A DNA stretch of 64,000 bases from JAGGAG01 sp031402225 (GTDB taxonomy: Bacteria; Gemmatimonadota; Gemmatimonadetes; Gemmatimonadales; GWC2-71-9), in contig JANNSD010000050.1 of the NCBI GenBank assembly GCA_031402225.1, positions 72,933 to 136,932 of the forward strand, read 5' to 3'. This document shows, piece after piece, positions 9,033 through 18,300 of the stretch. Position numbers and translations under genes: made by a program. Position 1 is the stretch's first letter; each line of letters starts with the position of its first letter. The notes beneath the pieces were generated by a model. That model ran no database searches. It was not told the origin of the DNA and saw nothing but the letters and a program-made list of their open reading frames with translations.

Positions 9033-9369
9033 GCGAGGGGCGGCCCTATTCGAGGTGCTGGTGGCCCTCGTGGTGATCACGAGCTCAGGGGTCGCCACCA
9101 TCGGAGCGCTCGATGCCGCCATGCGCAACGCGATTGAGCTCGAGGCCATCGAGGCGCAACAGCAGCACGCGAACGCCTTGCTCCAGGACTACTCGCTGCT
9201 GTCGCGCGGGGACCTCGACCAGCGCATCGGGGAGCAGCATGTGGGGCCGCTGTTTGTCCGTGTGACCCGGCCGCAACGCGCGCTCTATCGAGTGGCTGTT
9301 GGTGAGTTGACGCATCCCGACCGCGAGCTACTGGTCACTGTGCTCCTCCGAACCCCGGATCCGCGGTGA
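9016..9369 (+). CDS. gspI: Minor pseudopilin, GspI type
   Basis: 117 residues from GTG 9016. This start gives a short leader (VLPRNERG) before the processing site and the helix AALFEVLVALVVI, with glutamate at position 5 of the mature protein. An ATG at 8968 in frame would add 16 residues. A GspI-like body follows, with NAIELEAIEAQQQHANALLQDY. It lies between the H- and J-type genes and should join the pseudopilus tip complex. Overlaps the end of gspH by 17 bases. Confidence 0.75.
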   Translation: MLPRNERGAALFEVLVALVVITSSGVATIGALDAAMRNAIELEAIEAQQQHANALLQDYSLLSRGDLDQRIGEQHVGPLFVRVTRPQRALYRVAVGELTHPDRELLVTVLLRTPDPR

Positions 9370-9893
9370 GACGGGGCTTCACTCTTCTCGAGGTGCTGGT
9401 GGCACTGGCGCTGACCGGCATCGTGGTGCTGCTGGCCCATCGCCTCTTCTCGGTTGCGGTCGACAGCTCCGGCGCCCTGTTGAGAAACCGGAGGGAGCAG
9501 GACAACCGCGCCAACAGCGAGCGCTGGACAGAGGAGGCATTTCTCTCGCTGGCGGTGGGCCAGGCAGGCGACCCTCGATTCGAGGGCCAGGAGGCCACCC
9601 TCGATGCCGCTGCCTGGACCGTTGTTGCCCAAGGCTGGAGGGAGCGAGTTCCACTCCAACTCGGGATGCGCGATGATCGGCTCGAACTGCGTCTCGGCGA
9701 AACTGTCGTGACGTTGGGGACAAGGTTGGCGAGTGCCCGATTTGAGTACCTGACCGGTATCGGGCCAGATCGTCGGTGGGCTGGCGGGTGGTCGTCGGAT
9801 CTCGGCGCGCCGGAGGCAATCCGCATCATCATGGAGCACGGCGATACGACAGCGGCGGACACCTGCGTCTACCTCATCGGAGAGCGCGGATGA
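9366..9893 (+). CDS. gspJ: Minor pseudopilin GspJ
   Basis: 175 residues. Leader VRR, then the cleavage site G/FTLLEVLVALALTGIVVLLAH with Glu5. The C-terminal region (LASARFEYLTGIG, PEAIRIIME) resembles GspJ, a tip pseudopilin that binds GspI and GspK. GTG 9366 overlaps the upstream stop (GTGA), fixing the start well. Normal length. Confidence 0.83.
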   Translation: MRRGFTLLEVLVALALTGIVVLLAHRLFSVAVDSSGALLRNRREQDNRANSERWTEEAFLSLAVGQAGDPRFEGQEATLDAAAWTVVAQGWRERVPLQLGMRDDRLELRLGETVVTLGTRLASARFEYLTGIGPDRRWAGGWSSDLGAPEAIRIIMEHGDTTAADTCVYLIGERG

Positions 9894-10756
9894 CTGTACG
9901 GGGAAGTGAGCGCGGCTTCGCCCTTCTGGTGACGCTCTGGCTCATCACGGCTCTCGGCATCCTTGCCGGCGCAGCGATGGCCGCCGCGCGTACCGGCGGG
10001 ATGGCGGCCAGGAACCGCATCGTCCTGCGCCGGGCAGCATGGGCACGCGAGGCATGCCTGGCAATTCTCCGCGCGGACACGTCAGGAGCGAGCCTGCGTC
10101 GTGGACTCGACTCGGTCGACTTGGGCAATAGCACGTGGTGCAAGGCAGTGGTAGTCCCCATCGGAGGCCGGCTCAACGTCAACCTCGCCACGCCAGCGCA
10201 ACTCCGCATTCTCCTTCCGAGCGATTCACTGGTTGAAGCAGTGCTCGACTGGCGTGACACCGACGATAAACCGCGGACGCTGGGCGCCGAACGGGCCTGG
10301 TATGCGAGTGAGCGACGAAGTGGGCCCCGGAACGGCGTCCTCCTGGCTGTTGAAGAGCTGGCGTTGATACGCGGCTTCGATGACCAGTTGATGGAGACGG
10401 TGCGTAGGACGCTCACGACCCGTGGTGACGGGCGCCTGTCCCTTGAAGCTGCCCCGCTGGAAGTCCTCGCTGCCCTGCCGGGGATGACCGCCCCAGCCCT
10501 CCGGGCCATTGAACGAGCGCGTGCCTCAGGCAGGTCGCCCCGGACAGTGGCGGAGGTCCTGGCCGTGCTAGCCCCCTCCGAGCGCCAGACCGTCATGGCG
10601 TTCTACGCCGATCTCACGTCCGCGATGGTGCCGGAGTCAGAGTATACCGCTCACATAGAGGGCGTAGTTGGAGCCAACCCGCTGCACGCGCACGCAGAGG
10701 TGAGGCTGGTGCGCCTTCCCTCACGCCTGGCCATCGTGGGGAGGGAATCGTGGTAA
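9890..10756 (+). CDS. gspK: Minor pseudopilin GspK
   Basis: 288 residues from ATG 9890, which overlaps the gspJ stop (ATGA). The leader ends ERG, then FALLVTLWLITALGILAG. As in other GspK proteins there is no glutamate at mature position 5. Family marks include GGRLNVNLATPAQL, DWRDTDD and the inserted helical domain with VEELALIRGF. GspK caps the pseudopilus tip with GspI and GspJ. Slightly short for the family but complete. Confidence 0.9.
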   Translation: MTVRGSERGFALLVTLWLITALGILAGAAMAAARTGGMAARNRIVLRRAAWAREACLAILRADTSGASLRRGLDSVDLGNSTWCKAVVVPIGGRLNVNLATPAQLRILLPSDSLVEAVLDWRDTDDKPRTLGAERAWYASERRSGPRNGVLLAVEELALIRGFDDQLMETVRRTLTTRGDGRLSLEAAPLEVLAALPGMTAPALRAIERARASGRSPRTVAEVLAVLAPSERQTVMAFYADLTSAMVPESEYTAHIEGVVGANPLHAHAEVRLVRLPSRLAIVGRESW

Positions 10757-11736
10757 GGGCCCGCATCGTGGTCGTGGTCGATCGTGATACGGCGACTGCC
10801 GCGATCCAGCGCGGCGCCGCCACGGAGGCAGCGGGCGAGATCCACTACGTGGACCGGATGGACCTCGCGCGCGCGCTGACTGAAATGGCTTCGGGCGTAC
10901 GCGAGCGGACCGGCGTCAGGCGGGCAGACATCGTGCTTGGCCCTGGCGTACTCCAGCGGCGGCTCCTCACCGATCTGCCGAGCGTGCGGCCGGGAATCCT
11001 GCGTGAACTGGTGCAGCAACAGCAGAAGCGGTTCTTCCGCCGGAACGGCAAGCCGCTGGTGACCGATGCACGGTGGGAGCGCTCAGCCGAGGGGACTGGG
11101 CGGCACGTGGTGGCAGTGGCCGCAGATGAGGGGACGGTAGAAGCGGTCATCGCCGGCCTGGCGGAGGCCGGGGTCGTCGTGGAGCGGGTTACAGACGAGG
11201 AGCGCCGCTTTCGCCTGTTACCGGCGGGGGTCGTCTCGATCCAGCATCAACGGTCGTGGAAGCACAACAGGGTGCTGCTATCTCTTGCGGCGGCCCTCTG
11301 GATCGGCGTTGGCGTTGCCCACTGGGTTCGGCTTCGCGTGGCCGAACGTACTCTCGATGCACAATTGTCGCAGCTTGCGCCGGCCGCCGCGAGTGTCCGT
11401 CTGGCGCGCCGAAAGCTCGTCGACGCGGAGCAGCTGGTCGCTGCGGTGGACGCGGCCGACAGCACCCGACCCGACATGCGATTGCGGCTTGCGCGCGTGC
11501 TGCAGAGCGTGCCCGACTCAGCCTACCTGTCTTCGCTGACACTCGACCTGACGGGCACCGCCTCAGTGTCAGGCGTTGCGAGAGAAGCCGCGGCTGTCGT
11601 GGTGGCTCTCGAAGAGAAAGCGGGGTTGAGCAGTGTTCACCTCGAGGGTGCGCCTCTTATCGATGGCACAGGGGGGCGCCGCTGGGAACGGTTCAGCGCG
11701 CAAGCCGGTACGCAACCGGCGGCAGCCTCCCGATGA
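10750..11736 (+). CDS. gspL: GspL/PilN-like inner-membrane T2SS protein
   Basis: 328 residues. A cytoplasmic actin-like part of about 170 residues is followed by one membrane helix (VLLSLAAALWIGVGVAHWV) and a periplasmic ferredoxin-like domain preceded by a coiled segment. That order matches GspL, or a PilM/PilN hybrid. Sequence similarity is weak, so the assignment leans on position after gspK and before a GspM-like gene. GspL links the ATPase to the pseudopilus platform. GTG 10750 overlaps gspK. Confidence 0.7.
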   Translation: MVRARIVVVVDRDTATAAIQRGAATEAAGEIHYVDRMDLARALTEMASGVRERTGVRRADIVLGPGVLQRRLLTDLPSVRPGILRELVQQQQKRFFRRNGKPLVTDARWERSAEGTGRHVVAVAADEGTVEAVIAGLAEAGVVVERVTDEERRFRLLPAGVVSIQHQRSWKHNRVLLSLAAALWIGVGVAHWVRLRVAERTLDAQLSQLAPAAASVRLARRKLVDAEQLVAAVDAADSTRPDMRLRLARVLQSVPDSAYLSSLTLDLTGTASVSGVAREAAAVVVALEEKAGLSSVHLEGAPLIDGTGGRRWERFSAQAGTQPAAASR

Positions 11737-12302
11737 ATGCCCGCGAGCGGCTGGTGCTGCGAATCGGGGCCGTTGCCATTTGCATGGGCTGGGCCCTCCT
11801 TCGTGGGCTGCCGGCGCTGGCGCGTTCGGAGCGGCAGCTGCGGGATCGCGTTGCCGAGAAGGCAGCGTATCGAGCGCGGTCTTCCGATGACATCTCAGCC
11901 CTCGATTCACTCGCCGTTGCGGCGACGCGGGTGCAGCCGAAGGTAAAGGCCATGGCCCCGCGGCTCCTGAGTGGCACCACCGCATCGGCGGCGTCAGCGG
12001 ACATCTCGGCGCGCGCCCGATCGTTGGTGGAGAGCCAGGGCGCCCGAGTAGAAGGGATGGAAAACGCAGGAGACACAGCGGTAAGCGTTGGGTTGCGGCG
12101 ATCGGGCCTGCGCGTGGAACTGACGACCGACATTGCAGGCCTGTTCGAGGTGCTACGCGCATTCGAGCGCAGCCCCACGGTCCTGACGGTCAGCTCCGTC
12201 CGAATCGTGGCGAGCGATGGCGCGATCGCAAGCGACGCAGAGAGCCTGCGAATCGAACTTGGCGTGGTGGGGCTCTATCTGCCGGCGAAGGGAACCCCTT
12301 GA
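11733..12302 (+). CDS. gspM: GspM/PilO-like inner-membrane T2SS protein
   Basis: 189 residues from ATG 11733, overlapping the upstream stop (ATGA); the open frame further upstream is not needed. Layout: short cytoplasmic N terminus, one membrane helix near residues 10-27, a heptad-rich segment (ARSERQLRDRVAEKAAYRARS), and a periplasmic ferredoxin-like domain (VELTTDIAGLFEVLRAFERS). This is the GspM/PilO architecture, and GspM pairs with GspL. Identified by architecture and position. Confidence 0.68.
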   Translation: MNARERLVLRIGAVAICMGWALLRGLPALARSERQLRDRVAEKAAYRARSSDDISALDSLAVAATRVQPKVKAMAPRLLSGTTASAASADISARARSLVESQGARVEGMENAGDTAVSVGLRRSGLRVELTTDIAGLFEVLRAFERSPTVLTVSSVRIVASDGAIASDAESLRIELGVVGLYLPAKGTP

Positions 12303-12787
12303 ATCCATCAATGATGCGAGCGGTGATCCTCCTGGCAGCCGCAGGAGCGGTGCCGGCTGGAGCTGTGCTTCTCACTCGTCCGCTCTGGGAACCGTCGAAA
12401 TCGATGCCAGGGGAACGTCCGGCAGGGCATCCCGCATTGCCCGCGACCGGGACCATTGACTCGCTGGCAAAGGCTGCGGCACGCTCAGCGCCATTTCGAT
12501 CGAGCCGAACCCCGGCACGGGTTGCCTTCGATGCCCGTCGCACGGCTGCCGCGGCTGCCCCATCTACCCAGCTCGCGCCGAAGCCGAGCTTGGTGCTCAC
12601 CGGAATTGTGTGGGGCCGGGACCCGGCCGCGGTGATCGAGGGGCTGCCCGGTGTGGAAGGAGGCAGGGTGGTGCGCCGCGGAGATCGCGTGGGCGGGATC
12701 ACCATCAAGCAGATCAGCAGAACGGGGGTGTCGGCCAGTGGCCTGGACACCTTGTGGGTGCTCACGGTGAGGGAGCAGTGGCGATGA
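12299..12787 (+). CDS. GspC-like inner-membrane/periplasmic linker
   Basis: 162 residues. The TTG at 12299 overlaps the upstream stop (TTGA); ATG 12311 is an alternative. An N-terminal membrane helix is followed by an alanine/proline-rich linker and a small beta domain (LVLTGIVWGRDPAAVIEG, VVRRGDRVGGITIKQI) resembling the HR domain with which GspC contacts GspD. It ends soon after, without a PDZ or coiled-coil domain. Its place just before gspD supports a GspC role; an unusual feature is that gspC lies late in the operon. Confidence 0.65.
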   Translation: MNPSMMRAVILLAAAGAVPAGAVLLTRPLWEPSKSMPGERPAGHPALPATGTIDSLAKAAARSAPFRSSRTPARVAFDARRTAAAAAPSTQLAPKPSLVLTGIVWGRDPAAVIEGLPGVEGGRVVRRGDRVGGITIKQISRTGVSASGLDTLWVLTVREQWR

Positions 12788-14223
12788 AGGGACCAATGCT
12801 CGCATTGATGCTCCTGGCTGCCCTTGCGACCACCGCGACGGCGCAGGTCGCTCCGCATGGCGGCGACAGTATTGAGGTCCGCTTCGTGGATACCGACCTG
12901 CGGGCCGTCGTGCAGGGCCTCGGCCGCTATCTCCCGAAGCCCCTGGTGGTGACAGGGCTACCGGCGACACGGGTGTCCCTCGAGAGTCCGGGACCGGTGC
13001 CGATGGAGACTGCCTTGGCACTCCTGCGCGGGTTGCTCGCCGCGCAGCACCTCACCCTGGTGGAGGAAACGGAGTACTTCACGATCGTGGCGGAGCAGGC
13101 GCCGCAGGTGCCGCCCACGGCAGCGGCCGATGCCACGCGTAGCGGAACGCCGGTGCAGCTCTACGTGATCCGCCTGAAGCATGCACGCGCAGCGGACGTC
13201 GCGGCGACGGTCAACCTGCTCTTTGGTGGTACCGGCCAGTTCGCGGGAGGCAGCGGGCTCTCGAGTCCGATGCTCTCGGAGCAATTGCGTCAGGGAGTGA
13301 TTCCGACAGATCGCGCCAGCCTTCCAGCACCGGCACCGGCAACGACCGCGGCAGCGACCCTGGCTGGGCCGACGGTGCTCGTCCCCGACGAACTCACCAA
13401 TGCGCTCCTGATACGGGCTGCACCGGGGGATTTCGAGACCCTGCGCGGGGCAATCGACCAGCTCGACATCCGGCCCCTGCAGGTGCTCATCGAGGTGCTG
13501 ATCATCGAGGTGCGGAAGGACAAGTCGTTCTCCCTCGGGGCGGACATCAAGGTGCCGCAGCAGAAGGTGGATGGGGGGTCTATTGGCGGCACCTTGACTG
13601 GCGGGGGCATCGGCGACCTGGTGATCACCATCATGAATCTTGGCCGGGGGCGGATCGACGCAGTGATCCGGGCGGCAGCGTCTCGAGGGGATGTGCGGAT
13701 CGTGTCTCAACCAGTGTTGCTGGCGTCAAACAACCAGGAGGCGCGCCTGATGGTTGGTTCCCAGCGTCCCTTCGTGCAGGTGAGTCGAGTACAGCCGACC
13801 GACAATGCGTCGCGGGACCAGGTGGTGCAATACAAGGATGTCGGCACAACCCTCACTGTGCGACCGACCATCAACCAGGATCGCTACGTGTCCCTCGCCA
13901 TCCAGCAGGAGATTAACCAGGCAACGGACGAGACACAGTTCGATGCGCCAATCATTTCGAGTCGTGAGGCCCGTACGCAGGTGCTGGTACGCGACGGGCA
14001 GACCATCGTGCTGGGCGGGCTCCGGGACCGGGTGAAGGAACAGAACCAGTCGGGAGTACCGATCCTCTCGAGCATTCCGCTTCTCGGCGGCCTGTTCGGG
14101 CACGCAAGCCGGCGATGGGTGGAGACTGAACTCTACTTGTTCATTACGCCGAGGATCATCGCTACTGATGCCGAAGCGGACAGTGTGACGATGCCGCGCC
14201 TTCCCGGGGGACTGCCACAGTGA
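12784..14223 (+). CDS. gspD: Type II secretin GspD
   Basis: 479 residues with a Sec signal peptide (MKGPMLALMLLAALATTATA). An N0-type domain (VEVRF-like IEVRFVDTDLRAVVQGLGRYL) and two N-type domains precede the secretin barrel, marked by VLIEVLIIEV, VGTTLTVRPTINQD, VLVRDGQTIVLGGL and GVPILSSIPLLGGLFG. It forms the outer-membrane gate. It is shorter than classical GspD (about 650 residues), with fewer N domains. ATG 12784 overlaps the preceding stop. No pilotin gene is adjacent. Confidence 0.92.
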   Translation: MKGPMLALMLLAALATTATAQVAPHGGDSIEVRFVDTDLRAVVQGLGRYLPKPLVVTGLPATRVSLESPGPVPMETALALLRGLLAAQHLTLVEETEYFTIVAEQAPQVPPTAAADATRSGTPVQLYVIRLKHARAADVAATVNLLFGGTGQFAGGSGLSSPMLSEQLRQGVIPTDRASLPAPAPATTAAATLAGPTVLVPDELTNALLIRAAPGDFETLRGAIDQLDIRPLQVLIEVLIIEVRKDKSFSLGADIKVPQQKVDGGSIGGTLTGGGIGDLVITIMNLGRGRIDAVIRAAASRGDVRIVSQPVLLASNNQEARLMVGSQRPFVQVSRVQPTDNASRDQVVQYKDVGTTLTVRPTINQDRYVSLAIQQEINQATDETQFDAPIISSREARTQVLVRDGQTIVLGGLRDRVKEQNQSGVPILSSIPLLGGLFGHASRRWVETELYLFITPRIIATDAEADSVTMPRLPGGLPQ

Positions 14224-15239
14224 GCACTCCCGCGCGCGTCATCAAGGCCGGTGATCGAGAGCGGCCGGTGCTGATCGGGGAGCACCCGTCCATTGCGGCC
14301 ATTCGCGAAAGCGTCGCGCGGGCGGCGCAACTGGACCTTCCGGTACTGGTGCAGGGCGAGACGGGAACGGGCAAGGAGATCGTGGCCCAGCTCCTCCACT
14401 ACGGGTCAGGCCGCGCCGGCCCCATGGTGGCATTGAACGTGGCGGCGGTGCCCGAGTCCCTCGCGGAAGGCGAACTGTTCGGGGTCGCACGCGGAGCCTA
14501 CACGGGCGCGAATCACGACCGCGCTGGACTGCTCGAGGAGGCCAACCAGGGAACACTGTTCCTGGACGAGGCGAACGACCTCTCGCGCCCGATGCAGGCG
14601 CGGCTGCTGCGGGTGATCGAGACTGGTGAACTCAGGCGAGTCGGCGGGCGGGAGGACCGGCGGACCTGCTTCAGGCTGGTGATGAGTGTGCAGCACTCGG
14701 CGAGTGACCTGGTGGGCCGAGGGCGTTGGCGCGAGGACTTCCTCTTCAGGGTGGTGGGGCTGGCGCTCACGCTCCCGCGCCTGGCGGACCGCGGTCATGA
14801 CATCGTGCTGTTGACGAATCACTATCTCGGCCTCCTGGGCCTGGGGCCGCTGGCTTCGGGGTGCGAGCGCATCCTGCTGTCCCATCGCTGGCCGGGGAAT
14901 GTTCGCGAACTCAAGCTTGCGGTAGCCCGTGCCGCCTTTCTCGCGGCGGGAGCCCAGCCGGATGCCGAGGCAATCGTGGAGGCCGCTCGCGTCCTGATTC
15001 CGCTTGCGGGAGGCACGAAGCCGCCGGTGATGCAGAGTCTCCAGGCGGCGACACGGGACCATGTCCTGGCGGTGCTGGCGTCGTGCGGCGGGGATGCGAC
15101 GGCGGCGGCACGCATCCTGGGAGTGTCGAAGGCGACCGTCTACCGGCAAGTTCGCGAGGCGCGGGCGCTCATGCTGACGACGTCGCCAGTTTCACTGATG
15201 CAACTCCAGTCTCACGGTGGTGAGACTGGGCGTGTGTGA
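14220..15239 (+). CDS. Second sigma-54 activator, AAA+ plus Fis HTH, GAYTGA loop
   Basis: 339 residues. Walker A GETGTGKE (about 46-53), sigma-54 loop GAYTGA (about 90-95, tyrosine replacing the usual phenylalanine), Walker B LFLDEAND, arginine finger region WREDFLFRVVG, the RWPGNVREL motif, and a C-terminal Fis HTH (DATAAARILGVSKATVYRQV). As in the activator at 4570 there is no input domain. GTG 14220 overlaps the gspD stop, so it is co-transcribed with the secretion genes and could act in feedback, or on the Rhs gene 110 bases downstream. Confidence 0.87.
   Translation: MSTPARVIKAGDRERPVLIGEHPSIAAIRESVARAAQLDLPVLVQGETGTGKEIVAQLLHYGSGRAGPMVALNVAAVPESLAEGELFGVARGAYTGANHDRAGLLEEANQGTLFLDEANDLSRPMQARLLRVIETGELRRVGGREDRRTCFRLVMSVQHSASDLVGRGRWREDFLFRVVGLALTLPRLADRGHDIVLLTNHYLGLLGLGPLASGCERILLSHRWPGNVRELKLAVARAAFLAAGAQPDAEAIVEAARVLIPLAGGTKPPVMQSLQAATRDHVLAVLASCGGDATAAARILGVSKATVYRQVREARALMLTTSPVSLMQLQSHGGETGRV
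15206..15229. other. 10-bp inverted repeat at the end of the T2SS operon
   Basis: CCAGTCTCAC (15206-15215) pairs exactly with GTGAGACTGG (15220-15229) around a 4-base loop, inside the last codons of the second activator gene. No T-run follows. It may be a transcript-end hairpin for the T2SS operon or a two-fold-symmetric protein site upstream of the Rhs promoter. Confidence 0.5.
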
Positions 15240-15298
15240 TGGTCGCGCGACCGCGGCGTAACTTCTGAGACAACCTCGACTTGGCGCGAACGGGGTTC

Positions 15299-15317
15299 TT
15301 GGCATTGCCGGTGCCTT
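15299..15317 (+). promoter_or_regulatory. Candidate sigma-54 (-24/-12) promoter before the Rhs gene
   Basis: TTGGCATTGCCGGTGCC has GG (15301-15302) and GC (15313-15314) separated by exactly 10 bases, the spacing sigma-54 requires, with TGGCA intact at -24 and TGC at -12. Transcription would start near 15326, a short leader before the ATG at 15350. Support comes from the two sigma-54 activators next door. The two flanking positions of each box deviate from consensus. Confidence 0.4.
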
Positions 15318-15349
15318 AGGGGGAAGCATCCCTCTTCGGAGTCGTGCGC

Positions 15350-18300
15350 ATGCATCGTCGCTGGTTCGCCTACGTGGGGCTGGTGTTCGGCTTCGTTCTC
15401 TCGGTGACTATGGGGCACCGGCTGGAGGCGCAAACGATCACGCCGCTGTGCGTGAGTGGGTGCATCCCGGACTATAAAGTGACGGTAACGCCCGACGGCA
15501 CTAACGCAGGCAACAAGACGCTCAGTACCTCGGGCTACACAGCCGTGTTCACCGTGAAGAACACGGGCGCTTTGGCGGACACGTATAGCCTGACCTGTTC
15601 CGGCAACTTGCTGACCACCTGCACGAATATCAGCCCCAGCTCGGTCTCGTTGGGCAGCAATGCAACGAGGACCGTCACGGTGACATACAGTACGGGAAGC
15701 GTCCTGGGGGCGGGTCAGGTGAAGCTGCAGGCGAGGAGCCCCGACACCGATTTTTCGGACACCGGCTACTACACGCTGACCGTCACGGGCACTTATCCCC
15801 AAGCATCCCCCATCCTGACGCGGCGGAACAAGCCAGACCAACTCGACCGTGGACTGTGTGTCATCGCAGGGGCCGGGGAAGCCGCCTGGCAGTGCGGCGA
15901 TCTTGTGGTGGCGCATGGCATGCCCGGCTACCGGACGCTCGGCAAAGACCGCTCGCTGAGCCTGGTCTACAATAGTGCGACGGCAGTGGCGCAGCCCGCG
16001 GTGGCGGTGGCGGTCACTAAGGGCGCCAGTGTCATGGATCCTCCAGGCGTCACGGCTGAGCTCTGGGTCAATTCGGCCGCGTCCTCAACCCAGGCGATGA
16101 AGGCGAAGGCTACGTACGCCCCCAGCGGGTGGGTCGGGAGCGCGGCGATCACCCGGCAGGTCGTCTTGAGTTTTGATGCCTCCGATCCGGCTGCGTATCC
16201 GACCGGCATCTACGACTACACCATGAAAGTGCGATTCGAGTACTCGCCGACCGCTCGCGAGACGACGCAGACGGGCAAGTTGATCGTCGTCAACCGCCGT
16301 AACAGCGAACTGGGCCGTGGTTGGGCCGTGGCCGGCGTCGAGCGGATCTATCCCGTCGTCAGTGGTCCGATCCTATGGGTCGCCGGCGATGGCTCCGCCC
16401 GGATCTATAGTCAGTTGAGTACCGATGTGTGGGTCGCTCCGATCGGGGCCTACCGCGACACCCTAACCCGATCCGGCACGCCATACGTCTACACACGGAC
16501 GCTCCGTCACGGGGTCAAGGTGCTCTATGACGCTGCCGGCCTGCATACCGCTACCACCAATCGCATGACCCAGACGACGAACTTCACCTGGGCATCGGGC
16601 AAGCTCATGACTATCTCCGTGCCGCCGGCCGGAACTGGTGGGACCTATAGCATTGCCTACGATGGCGCTGGGAAGCTCGACCGGTTCACGGATCCTGCTG
16701 GCCGAGTGTTGGACGCAACCGTGGATGGCACGGGGCAACTCACCACCATCCTGGACCCTGATGACGGTGGCGCCGCCAAGCCGCGCCGGGACAGCTTGTT
16801 CTATGACCCGACCAGCAAGCTCATGATCGGCCGGACCAACCGGCAGGGCTACAAGACGATGTACGCGTACACTGGTGTGCACGTGAGCAGTGCCACAGTG
16901 CCGTTTGGCACGACCGGAAATCAGACGGCCATTACCAACTATGAGGCCTGGGACACCAAGGGCTGGGCCACGGGAACCACGAGTACGAACGTGGCCAGCG
17001 TGGATACGGGGGCGGTCTTCACCAAGATCAAGGGTCCGCGCGTCGGTGTGGCCGATGACGCGACGTTCTATGTCGACGCTTTCGCGGCCCCGACCAAGGT
17101 GGTGAACGCGCTGGGGGAAACGACGCGATATGTCCGCGGCGACACCGCCGTGCCAGAATTGGTCACGCGGGTGACGTACCCGACCGGACGCATCGCAAAC
17201 ATGACCTACAATGCGCGGGGCAACCTGACGTACACCGAGGACCTCACCAACGGGCTGACGTATGGTGGCTTGTCCATCGGCACGCCGAATCAGACCGCTA
17301 CGTATCGGTACGATGATGCCGATGCCCCGGATAGCCCGTCGCGCATCACCAATGTCCTCGGCCACTACAGCGAGTACAGCTACAACAACCTCGGCTTGAC
17401 CGACTCGACGGTGGATGAGCGCAAGCACGTTACCAAGTATGTCTATGGTCCCATCGATCAGAACCGAGGTTTGGTCGTCCAGGTTCGCGACTTGTCGGTC
17501 ACGGTGTGGCGCAATCTGCCGACCGCCGGAACGACGGTCACGACGCTTGTGACCACCCTGGAATACGACGCCAAGGGAAACCCCATCCGCTCCATCTCGC
17601 CGCTTGGCACGACGACCACGCTGATCAATGGGCCGACCGGCTACCCCAGGTACATGTACGATGCAATGAACGTGATGACGGAGTTCAGGCCCGATGTCCT
17701 GAATCGCGATTCGGTGCGAATCGACTACACCGCACAGACGGCGGCCCCTGCGATTCCCGGGGAAACTCCAGCAACCTGCGATAGCAACGTCATCGACTGC
17801 TCCCTGATCTCCCAGCTCGGCATTACTGGTCTCGGGGCGAGTCGTACCACGCGGACGTTCTACGGCAAGGTCGGTCTCGACTCCCTCATCGACGCGGGCG
17901 GCGTCAAGCGCTTCTATACCTATGACAAGCGGGGCGCGCTCGCGTCAGACATCAATGAGAGCTCGCAGGCGCGCGTCACAGCCTATGACGAGAGCGGCCA
18001 CGCAGTCTCCATCAAGCCCCGTGAACTCACGCCCGCAACGCTGTTCGCGTATGACGTGCTGGGGCGGGACTCTCTCACGCTCATGCCGATGCGTACCAAC
18101 CTGCCCGATGAAAACGGACCGGTCACCTCGCTGGGCGATACCGTGTCCCACATCTATGGTGCCTTGGGACTCACCGTGACTGACTCAAGCCGGACTGGAC
18201 GGATCTGGCGGTGGTTCAACGCCAACGGGTCGTTGCGAAAGCAGGTCACGCAGCCTGCCGGCATGAGCACAACCGACGAGCTCGAGTATGCGTATGACGC

